Shown here one piece after another: positions 1 through 12,200 of a stretch of 64,000 nucleotides of DNA. The translations under genes were made by a program, and so were the position numbers. The first letter of the stretch is position 1. Every line of letters starts with the position of its first letter. The DNA is taken from assembly GCA_020284085.1 (NCBI GenBank), contig JACEVL010000519.1, forward strand, positions 980,001-1,044,000. The letters run 5' to 3'. The notes beneath the pieces are model-generated. The model worked only from the letters and a program-made list of their open reading frames with translations, ran no database searches and was not told where the DNA came from. Source of the stretch: Aporrectodea caliginosa (lineage: Eukaryota; Annelida; Clitellata; Crassiclitellata; Lumbricidae).

Positions 1-233
1 GACAATCCTGTCATCTCATGTTTCTAGAAAACCTTTATGACTTTAACTGTTCGATTATAGCTAACATGGAAGTGCTGTATACCAATATTTGTTAAATTAC
101 TGTCCATTGTTTACTGTAGTTCACTGAGGATTTTAATACATTACATTGTTATAATGGTGGTATACAAGTTTCCAGATTCAATTAGGTTATTGAGCCAATA
201 ATCTTGAACCTCTGAAACAAACCTCTGTTTTAG

Positions 234-3200
234 GCATTTGAGAACGATCTGTACTCCCGTCAGCAGACGCTTTATTCCATCATCAGCGAAGGTCACCAGA
301 TTATTTCAAACAATGAGGTCGCCAATGTTCACGATCTTCAGCGGAAACTTGACCTATTTTCCGACCAGTGGCGAAGCATCTTGGATCGAACGAACAGGAG
401 AAGAGCCGACATCAACAGCGCTCTTGATCTCTGGCAGAAGTACCGAAGTCACCTGGAGACAACGAGACAAAGTCTTCTAGATATAGAGAATAGCATGGAG
501 CCAGATGTTTCCGGCAAATACACAATAGATCGAATTGGTACAGCCCTAGCATCATATCAGGTAATTGAATTCCTATGCTAAGTGATAGTATTCATTGTGC
601 AGTTTACTTCCTGACTGTGGGTCACTTGTTCAATGAACAACTCTTATTGAAAACTTTTGCTTTTCTTAATACCTATAAAGCTTAAGTGAGGATAATCAGC
701 TTGCTAATTATTCACAAGTACACAAGACAAAATCAAGAAGTCTGTAGGAGGCAATATAAACAATACATGAGTCTTTGACACTAATGGTATTTTTTAAATT
801 TCTTAGTTTCTTACTTTAAATATCTGGAAGCTGGTAAAGAGTATCTGAACTGTTCCACAAAAAGCACCTAAAGAAACATTTAGCTTGTGAAAACTGACAT
901 ATGAATATCTAAGAACTATCACACAGCCATGTGCCCCAGCTTTGACAGTTTTTGGAGATGCTATATACAATGTAATTGTTCATAAACATGTTATGTAATT
1001 ATGTGTTGTTGTTATTCCAGTACTAGGACACTGATTGTTTTATAAGTGTCACCTTGATGTTGTGAGATATTTTACATTTTCCTTTAGAAATTGCTGGCCA
1101 GCCTATCAGGAGCCAGGCCACAGTATCTGGCTGTTCAGGAAACTGGTGCCCTACTGATGAAGACTTCTGATGTCGAAACTCGACAGAAAATTCAAAGTGA
1201 TTTGGCTGAGCTGGAGAACCAGTGGCTGACTCTCGATGGCCGACTTCTGGAAAGAACCAAGAGCATGCAGGAGAGGCTGAAACTATGGAACGAAATGGAA
1301 CTTGGAATGGAACTGATGCTAACCAAACTAAAGGATGCACGGGTGTCAATACAGCAACCTTTTCCTGTTACCTATGATGACTTGGAAGCTGACATAAGGG
1401 AGTGCAAGGCATGTAATTTGCATTAATATGCAAACAGTGATTAGTCTTGATTTTCTTCCTCAGGTCACAGTGGTGCACCTGCAATATTGCTGTTAAGCTA
1501 GCTAGCTGTTGATCATTGATCTGCATTTTTAAATTGTTTTATTGTTCTCTTTTGTTCTGCCTGATCATTGTATTCTCTTCACATTGTATTAGGTCAGATT
1601 AAGTTGTGCTGTGAGAGATACTTTGTAAGTCCATACATAGAATTGAATAGAGTGAAATGACATCAGTTACAGCAGCCTGGTCAAAATCTGATCGACCAGG
1701 GAAACCAGAAGTCAGACTACTGTGGGCAGTGTGACTCAATCCCATCTTCTCCATGTTAATTATAGCAGTGGACAGTTTGGCTCAACCTCCATCTTTTCCA
1801 TGTTGATTGCAGCACTGAATATAATCAAGTTGTAATGTAAAGTTTTAAGAATTGTTTTACAATGGACCATAGAATTCTTATGGTATTGTAGCAAAATATT
1901 TAGGTAGTGGCCTTGAGGGCTTTTCATCTCTTTTGTCTGTACTCTTTCATCTTTCCAGCAAAGGCAACAATTTTTGGAGGGGCTCAAGGAAAAGCTTCAG
2001 TTGCTAAGCGAACAGCATCATCAGTTGAAGCTCTGCATAAGTGAAGATGACACTTCTATCCTTCATCAACGGCTTCAGCTACTCGATAAGCTCTCGGAAG
2101 AGTTGCTGCAGCAAGTTGTTGCCAGGCAACAGCAGCTCAACGACCTATTACAACGGTGGACTCAGTTCAGTGAAAGATGCAGAGGTCTTGAACAGGAGCT
2201 GAAACGAGTGGAAACAGAAGTGATGAACAACAGTCAACTTAGTGTCGAGGACCTGATTCTTGCCCTGAATACTGTAAGTACCTACTCAAAGTAAAACTCT
2301 TCTCTAGTTATCACTTACTTTTAGTTCCTCTGATTGGTGTAGCACTGTGTGGGGCGCTATTTAAATTTACAGATACAATACAATGCAATACAATACTTTG
2401 TCTGTAAAGTCGTGTATCAGAATGTTTATTGATTAAACTAAGTTGGCATCGTATCCAACCTTTTACCAATCTTGATGCCATAACTCTGACTGTGAACTTA
2501 CTTGTTACACTAAGAATCAGTTTGATTGTAACAAGCTGCATCTGTGACAACTTGGTTATTCAGAATAAATGAATATTGAATTGAATATAATAGTACTTAC
2601 ATATAATTCAGTCAGACAACAGTCAATTTTTAAGTTTGGTAAAGTGTTTTTATAAACATTTACTCTGACTTGCCGTTTCTATATAAGTCTACAGCGCTCA
2701 TGAATAAGCTGGTGCCCTGCCCCTTTCGAAGTGCTTTAGAAATTTAGAGTTTACTATTACAATTATGACAAACTGATTGTAGATCTGCAGTAGACTGCTG
2801 TCTTGTTATGCTGAGTTTATCTTCTTGGAATTCTATTACTGCTTCTGGCAATTTCATTTTGAATGACAAACTAACCATTAGTAAAAGTTAGGATGCATTT
2901 GATAAGGTAGCCATGACAGGAGACTGTAAGAAACTGTTAAGTTTTAATGGAAGTTTGTTTAAAGGAATCCTATAAAAGTTTTGAAACTTCAGTGTACAGT
3001 CATTGTTATTCCAAGCATCAGAAGTCCTCAAGTGGCTGTGAGATTTGCTGTTTTAGCTTTTACTGAGCTTCTCTTCACTGAATGTGTAAAAGGAGCACCA
3101 GAAATGTTCTGTTGAATTGTATTGTATTTTCTGTATTTTTAAATAAATTGATTTACAATTTTGCAGAGATTCAGAGATGAATTAATTAGGATGAAACAGA

Positions 3201-6200
3201 CCCTCAATGACCTCACTTCACTTGGCCAAGTGCTTCTTCGTGCCAGTAATGGAGCTCGTGCCAAAGAAATTGAGGGAGCAATAAAGAGACTTGAAGATCT
3301 GTGGCTGAGAGTGAATGAAAAAGCCGTCAATAGGTTAGACTCTACACATTATTATTGTTGCAGATATTGATGATCCTGATCATTGTGACTGTTGTGATAA
3401 TGTTTGCGATGAGCTAACTGTGATACAGTGAAAATGCAGAATGTTTATCTGTACCTCTGAAAGTTTTCTTTGTGACGTTATGTTATCTTTATGATCATGA
3501 CCGTGATTGTGAGCTTGCCTTTGATCGTTTTCTATATTTGACATAATCGCTGTAACCTGTCTTGTTTCTGAAGACTCAAGAAACTGGAGGATACCCTGAG
3601 AACGGTCCAGCAGTTGGAGCGAAACATGAAGATGCTGAGGCAATGGCTGATCAAGACGGAACACGAACTGAACTTACCTCTTGTCTATAAGCACTGTGAC
3701 TTTGAGGAAATCAAGGAACACATCAGTCAACAGCAGGTCTGTCTTCATAATTACCTGGCTTCATTCATCCTTACACTTGCAGTCCTTTGACTCAAATATT
3801 CAAGTCAGCTGCTTTGATCTAGAAAGAATTGTGGTGATTAAAGATAAACCTTAAAAAAATTCAAACTAAAAGATAAACCTTAACTAGATTCAAACTAAAA
3901 GATAAACCTTAACTAGATTCAAACTAAAAGATAAACCTTAACTAGATTCAAACTAAAAGATAAACCTTAACTAGATTCAAACTAAAAGATAAACCTTAAC
4001 TAGATTCAAACTAAAAGATAACCCTTAACTAGATTCAAACTAAAAGATAAACCTTAACTAGATTCAAACTAAAAGATAAACCTTAACTAGATTCAAACTA
4101 AAAGATAACCCTTAACTAGATTCAAACTAAAAGATAAACCTTAACTAGATTCAAACTAAAAGATAAACCTTAACCTTTATTCATCCATTTGCTCATTCAT
4201 TGCCAAGTATCCATAACTTGCTATTTCACTCGCCATTTCATTTATGAATTCAGTGGTATGTAGTCCTCCCATTTGTTATAATCCAACCGTGTATTATTGT
4301 TATAGGATCAGCAGAAAGACATGGAGAAGCAGAGTTCTGGAGTGACAGCCGTTATTGGTCTGTGTGACGTTCTCCACAGAGACTCCGATGCTTGTCCTAC
4401 GTCCATTGAATCAAGGGCCATTATGGAAGCAAAGACCAATCTGGAACTACGCTGGAAAAACATACTCCAACTGTCTTTTGAGAGAAAGCAGAGGTAGGAT
4501 AGCATGCTAGAATGATAATGTATATGCATATGTTGCCCTGTTTTTCCAAGTTGTAGTTGGCTAATTACAGCATGAGAACTCTGTATGACCAGAAAGGCTG
4601 AGTCCATGAGGGTCGTTGGACTTGTAAAGGCTGCCAGAAAGGTCCATTTAATTTGAAATTGCATTTAATTAATAAGAAGGCTTTTTGGTTGAGCCATTTC
4701 CTTTTTAACTACTTACCTGTGTATTTTATGCATTGCTTAATTTATGTTTGATCATTTAGCATTGAAGTAACTTGGAATCTCTGGGAACGTTTTGGCAAAC
4801 TGGCAAATGCCTTCATGACATGGCTGGATGATTCTGAACTGGCTCTGTCCCTAGCTGATGTTCCTGACGAGGACCTTGAGAATGTCAAAGAAGATCGTCA
4901 TAAATGCCAAGTCAGTTTTTTTTATCATACATGCCCTTAATGTAATATCATTTAACTTAACACTCATCTTTATTATAAAAAACATTTTTTCACAGAGTAC
5001 CGTTTGCAAACATTTCTTTTATAAAGCTTGCAAGCAAAGCTAACTGTCTGTGTTTTAAAATCTCTTAGTGAATACTAATATTAACCTAATAGGAGAGCAA
5101 GTCACTCCACATATCAGCTCTGGCATTAACAACCTAGCCTGAGGCCCTTGGACACTCTAAGCTTGGTAGCCCTTATCGATTTATGAGACTAAAGAGTGAA
5201 AATAATGAGACAGCTATTTAAAACTAGAGTTAGGTAAAAAAAAGAAGAAGAGTATACTGACATAATGTGGCATTTTTCCTAATTATTGTCATGGAAAAAC
5301 GGATAAAGTACATGAAACTTTTTAGTTTTAAAGCCTGCATATCAGTTTATTATTTTAGAGTACTTTTGTCATATTTGTGTGTGTTTTAAAATCTTTTAGT
5401 GTCTATTAGTTTCACCTTAGGTCGGATTTTAACTATCATGGATTGCATTTGATAGCCTAATATTAGTTACTCCTCATATCAGTTTATTCTTCTAGATTTC
5501 TTTACTTTTGTCATTTCTTTTAATTTGCTTTCTGTTGTAGAAATTGAAGCATGACATCGACCGTCATTTGAGTGACCTTGAACATATCAATCGACTCTAC
5601 CGCCAGTTGGCACGCGAGGGACGAAATGACTCAGCAGACGAATTGAAGCGAAAGGTGGAGCATTGTAACAACCAATGGGACATGCTCTCGCAGAACACCA
5701 ACGCAATACTTCACAGGATTGATGGCCAGTTAAACGTCAGCGAGAAATTTAGCGCCAGTGTTAAAACATTGACGGACTTCCTTAACAGAGTAGATGTCAA
5801 AATGACTCAGATTGAATGCCTGTCTGGCGACGACAATATAACGAAGCTGGCTAAGATCAAGGTAGGCAAACTCCTCATGTCTGCTGATATCATTGTTTGA
5901 TCTAATCTCTGAAATATAAAACATGGAACAGTCATTGAATTAAATTTGTACTAGTGTCTAATTAAGCCTTAATTTTAAAATCAGACATGTTCACCTTCTG
6001 CGATTATTGCTTATTGTATGAATGCATAGTATATACAAAACATGAACTGGTAATTACGGGAAATTTGGTTAAATGTCCATTGCTGTAAATACTGATAAAT
6101 GCACATGAGAGGACATTACTGTGTGTGTGTGTATTATTATGGTAATGGGTTACTTTTTAATAAGATAAGATGGAAAAATATTAATAATATTAGTTTAGCT

Positions 6201-9200
6201 TTGATACATGTCTTCAGGTTAAACGTAAGCAGAGTTCTGTGTTTATTGTGAGTTGTGATTGATGTTAAGTTCATCTCTTCACTTAATTTAGCATTGATCT
6301 GTATAGCAACAACATCTTGATTTGCTTAGTTTTAACCAATGTCTTCAAAGTATCAGTAACAGTATCATAGTATCTGTTCCTGTTTACATTGTTTACATTA
6401 CAGTTTACATTTGTTTTGTGAGAGCTTTGTGCTTTTTATGATGAGATCTCTAAATTGTGGTTGATACTGTTATTATACAACCAGTTCTTTTGTGTAACAT
6501 GAAATTCATTCTGACATAAAGATTACATGTGAGCTAACGTTTTAATGTTTCAACAGGTAATAGGTGATGAAATTGAAGCAAAGAAACGGCATCTGTTTCA
6601 AATGGACGAGACGTCACGTCACATGATGAGAAGAACTGACCCGATAACTTCTGCGCAGATTCAGCAAGAAACTAGTAATTTCCAGATGGTCAGGGATGAT
6701 GTTTTGTCTCGCCATATCAACCTGTTGGAAAAATTGCAGACACTGGTTAATGAAGAGGTTAGTGACTTTCGAATTCGATTAGCAGGCTATGTGAAATCTC
6801 TGATACTGTTTACTTTGCTTTCAGTTTGGTCATAATCCAAATGAGACATATTGTACACCAAAAGGTCAAATGTTCAGGATGTTCATGTCATTTTACCCTT
6901 TTAAATTGACCGTTTGATAATGCTGTAGGTGACGCCTGTCATAATTTTGTTGGTGATTCATAAATGGTGTCAATCAATTCAATCAATTAAATGTAATATA
7001 ACATAACTTTTTAATTAGTTTAAATTCTTTTGACAGTCTGCCAGGATGCACCATCGGTATAAAAATACCTATTTACTTAAATTACAAAACAATACAATCA
7101 GATATAATCTATGATGGTTAAAATTCGGCCAAAGGTGAGATTAATTAACCTAATAGGAATTGAATGTCCATGAATACAGGTTAATATGAATCAAAACAAA
7201 GTGAACTTTCATTACCAGTAACATGTTTTTGAGATTAAAACTTAATGTTAACATGCTTTAGAGATCAATGTGCAATTGTTTTGCCTCAAGAACCAGCATT
7301 AAAGTTAACATGTTTTGAGCTCAACAGATTGATTTTGCCAAGTGTAAGTGAGAATAAAATAAACTGCATTGATTGTAACCTGGATTTGTAATGTTTAATT
7401 GTAAAGTGACAAAGTATTTTGCTTTCAGAAGTCTAGGAATACATATGAGAAGGAAGCTCGTGCAATTGCTTTACCTGAAGAACCAGCAGCGAAACCATCG
7501 CCTAAAAAAGGTATCAACTACATATGACTTGCAAGGAAAAACAAATCTGTAAATTTGCATTCATCTTTACAATCTATTCACTGCTTGAAATTCTTTCTTG
7601 CTTCGTGTGGATTATTTCCTGAAGTTCTGTGGAATATTTAGTAGTAATATGTTTGAATGAAGCTTGTTGAGTTTTTGTATGCATGTTTCCATGTGTGAAA
7701 AGTGTATTATATGTTAATTTGCAAGTACTGTTACCTATTATAAATACTAGGCCTACGCCATTCAACTCCTTGGACTTTTCTGCTTGGACTATGTGACATC
7801 AAGCATCGTATGCTGTTCTACTGAGAAGTTTCTAAAAGAATACTATAAAATGTTTTGAACACTAAACTTATATTATCTTAACATGTTTTGGGATAAAATA
7901 AGGTCGTGCATCTGATTTACTGCTGATTGCTATTGTTTTATTATGATCAGTTTTAACAGTGAGTTGTTTTGTTCTCATACTTCCTTAAGGTCCCAAAGGC
8001 TCAGATAAGCAAAGTACTTTGAAGAAGGATGTACCTATTACTGAAGCTGATCTGTCTGCAGGACTTGAAGTTGCCATAACCGAGGCATCAACTCGTCTTT
8101 TGGCTTCAGAGGCAGCCATTGGCGTAGATGCTGACAGAAATGGTGCTTCAACTGATCTTGGCTTTGTAAGATTTACGTTGTTGGTGTTTCTATGAACTCA
8201 GTTTCTTGCAGCATAGGTCTTTCCAGTTGGTCTATTTGTCACCTGTTTCCACCCACTTTGGTTTTTGAAATCTCACGATTCCTTGCTATTGAAGATTAAT
8301 TGTAGAATTTTGATTCTTAGATTGTATATGTGTATTGTGTATGTTTGAATGGATATGGGTGTGTGAATATTTATATAGCACCTTATAGATCTTTTCAAAA
8401 GTGATTACCTATTTGGAACCGTTTTAACAGTGGGTATGAACTATACTGTATTATATTGGTATGAACTTAAATTTTAGGGCTTAGAATGTTGTGAGTGTAT
8501 AAACTGTATACGAAGGCTTAGAATGATATGCAGATCTGGTTCCTTTTCCATTCTGCCACCTTTTTTGAATAGCTCTTAACCAAATGAACAGTTCTGTTTA
8601 AGCTTTTGAACTAGGCTGGTAAAAGAAAATGTGAGCCAGAATTGAATTTAGAATAGATTTTGAAGAGGATTCTATGGATGTAATCTGTTGTACATGTATC
8701 TGTAAAAAGCTCAAATACATGAGTCTGAACTCTGCAGTTCACATCAGCTAAGAGTTTCCTGATAGTACTTAACTGAAAATTTAATTAACTATCCTCCTCG
8801 GTGGTGTGTTTTCACAGGATCACGTGATCGTCAGTTGTAAGAAAAGTATGGAGAATGTTCATCTGATGGCTAAACATCTTTCAGCACAGACCCAAATTCC
8901 AGTAACGACGCTGCGACGAATTCAAGGTCAGTTTAACTGAATGTGGCGAATAAATTACCTACTTACTGAACCTGCTTCACTTTGGCATCATCAGTTGCAC
9001 AGGTTGCTACGTTGCCAAATAAGAAAAATTACATTGCGTTGCCAATTGCTCAGCAGAAAATGGTGTTCTGTGGAAAAAGAAAAAGTTCAATGTTCATTTA
9101 TCAGGTGTCTGTAAACAGCAATATATATTCTTGAGGCAAGTTCTTGGGCTTTTGGACCAAACACAATGATAGACATCCAACAAGAAGAATATTCCTCCTT

Positions 9201-12200
9201 ACTGAGCAAATTGCTTGTTAGTAGAATAGGATGCAGTTGAATTTAAGCCCAGGTGCATTTCTTCAGTTTTTTTATTTATTAAAGAAATTTATATAGCACC
9301 GCACAGGAAAATGGTGGTGGATGAAAATAGTGAAGGACCCACTTGTTTCCTTTCAGATTCTTACTTTATCCAGTTTCTTAGTAGCAGTGAATAGTAACTT
9401 CTGTAAACACTGTGTAATTGTCTTAGTATTTCACTCTAGCTTTGGATGACAAACTAAGAGAATTGGAGGCAACTTGTGCCCGGTTCAGAGGACAACATCA
9501 TTTACTCGATGATATAATGTACGACCTTGATGATCTTGAGGAGTGGCTTGCGGAGGCAGAAGCCATCCTGGCAATTAGAGCAGACCTGCTGCTCAATCCT
9601 CTTCCACAACTGGAAGTAGCCATCAAACGCCACAAGGTACAGCTCAAGTTCCCAAATTTGATGTGTAAAGGAGTCTTCAATTTTACCATTAGACTTACTG
9701 GATCTTAATTAGTAAGTTTTGGTTTAAATATGACTCTTAGAATAATAAATATTGTATGGCTGAGACCTAAGATGTGCCTTCTATAAGGACTGACAGCAAT
9801 TACTGATGATTCCTCTGTAGTACTCTACAGTTTAGCATAACAACAAAAACTAGTGAATGACTTATGGTTACATATCAATAGAAGATCAGTTTTGATTCTG
9901 TACATCTGTGCTGAATTAGCGGTTTCATATCCAGCAATGTAACTTTACATTTCTGGTGCCCACATGATTACAGAAATTGACCATTTGTAGTTTATCAGTT
10001 TTGCAGAATAGACCCTAAAGGTATATGCTATTGACCACATAAAGATAATGTTTTAAGCAAGTATTTACAACATGAAAAAATAAATTTTGGTAGATAGTTG
10101 TTTGACTTAATTATTGAAACCATTTTGAATTGAACATTTTGTATTCTTAAAGATGTTTATTTTATTTTAGGAATTCCTTTGTTTGATGGACGTTTACCAA
10201 CCACGAATTGCCTCTGCATTCGATAAAGCAGTGTCCTTATCAGCCGCTGAGATTAATTCCGACACAGTGAACGCAGTGAAACGTGCCAGATCTGTCCGCC
10301 GGAGGTACGAGTCCATCTGTGCTGACGAGTCATTGTGGCGGAAGAAACTCCAGTTGGCACTGGTTCACTCTCAAGATTTCAGTCTTGCGGTTTCTGAGAT
10401 GTCTGCTTGGCTGACCAGACTGGAACGAAAGCTGAACAAGGAACTTCCAATTGACATTCTGGACAGGAAACAGGCTCTGCTCTCAAAGTACAACAAATTC
10501 AAGGCAAGAATATTTGAATTGAATTGAAAGTAAAGCTGCTCTGACTGGCAGCTGTTTTGTTGATTCCAAGTACTCAGCTTTCTCTGAGCACTCTAGAAAT
10601 TTGGAGATTTTGATTTCGTTTAAATATGTTGTCTTCACTACTGCTCAAACAATTTGCAAGAAATCATGCTGTCATAATGGAAGTCATTTTGATCTATGGG
10701 AGTCATTTTAATCTTGACAGGGAACTGAACAGATTCACTACTCCCAGAATAGTGAATCATTAGAACCTGATTTTCTAAGACAAAATGAAATGTTTAATAT
10801 GTTAATAATTATGACTTATTTCTTGAAACTTGTAGACATTTAAAGCTGAACTGAACACCGCTCACCCACGTGTTTCAAAATTTCAAGACATCTCGTTATT
10901 CCTGATGAAGGATGATTCCTCTGCGGAAGCGATCGGCATCAAGGAGACGCTGCAGGAAGTCAGCAGTAAAATGAAGAAGCTGACGAGAACATGCCAGGAT
11001 AACATTAACCTCATAGAGAGCACAACTGGATGGCAATCAGAACCTGTTGCAATCGTAATTCCCAAGGTTTGTGAATTAAAGTCCTATATAGTTACTGGGG
11101 CTTTGTGTACGTTCTTCATGCAGAATTGTTCGTCGCTGTTAATTTTACTGTGTACCTTCATATTTAAATAATTAAAGCATTTAAAATGCTAGAAATAAAG
11201 AGCATTGAAACTTCTCAAGTACCTCTGAGGAGTTCCTCATGGTGAGATGTTATGCAGATTTTTTATTACGATTACAGTATTACCAGTTCAGTTTATGCAA
11301 CTCCTGAAATTATCTTTGTCAGAGACTAGATAATTTCTGATGTCTATAGCTGAGAGAGATGGATAGTACGTGAACATGTATCTCATGTTGTATATAATAA
11401 TTTATATGGCACCTTAAGTTACCCTTAAAAGCACTTTATCTTTAAAACATATTCCAGATTGATAAATTGACACCTTACAGAAAATGTTTACTTTGATTTT
11501 TAAGTTAATTAACTAGCATACTCCATTTTCACATTTTGCAGGGAGAGAAGCATATCCCAGGACTTCATTCCAGTCAGCGTATTCCCTGGGAGGGGAAGTC
11601 TTCCACTGACCCCAATCTTCATTACACAACCGGTGGTTATTCCACACAAAGAAAGGTAATTGTTGTACACTGTTATTATTGATATTATTACTATTATTAT
11701 TATTTTTATTTTTTAATTATTATAAAGAAATTAAGGTAATTTGCAATGTACAGTGTTATTGCTTACCAATTCTAATAAATTATGACAATCATTGAACTTA
11801 AAGTAATCTCTGCGTCATCTCCATTTTTAATTAATCTATACTGCTTACTTCAACATAGTAAATTAATTATGAGCATATAATTATAAAAAAAAACTATTTG
11901 AAATCATTATAGTTATGATTGCTTCAGAATTTAGAAAATCTTAACCATATAACTGTATTGCTAAAAAATAGTGATGTAGATAAAATCTTTGTTCATTGGA
12001 ATTAGCGAATCATGTCCAAAATTTCCTTGCCACAAGCAGTGCTGTTGGTGATCATTGTGTTTGCTTGATTGAATAATGAGGAGTGCAATCGCAGATCTCT
12101 TATGGTGGCACTATATAAATGTTCAGTTGGATTACTTTACTCTCCCTGATGATCATTTGTTACATTGGCTTCATGCTTTACAAATACTTTTAAAATTTTA

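Noticed and set aside
1411..1416. GT donor GTAATT for the second nesprin exon
   Set aside because: It would end the exon in phase 1, whereas the next exon needs phase 0; the GC donor at 1,409 fits.
3840..4172. Array resembling a CRISPR locus
   Set aside because: The 29-bp units abut directly with no spacers, lie in an animal intron and have no cas genes nearby.
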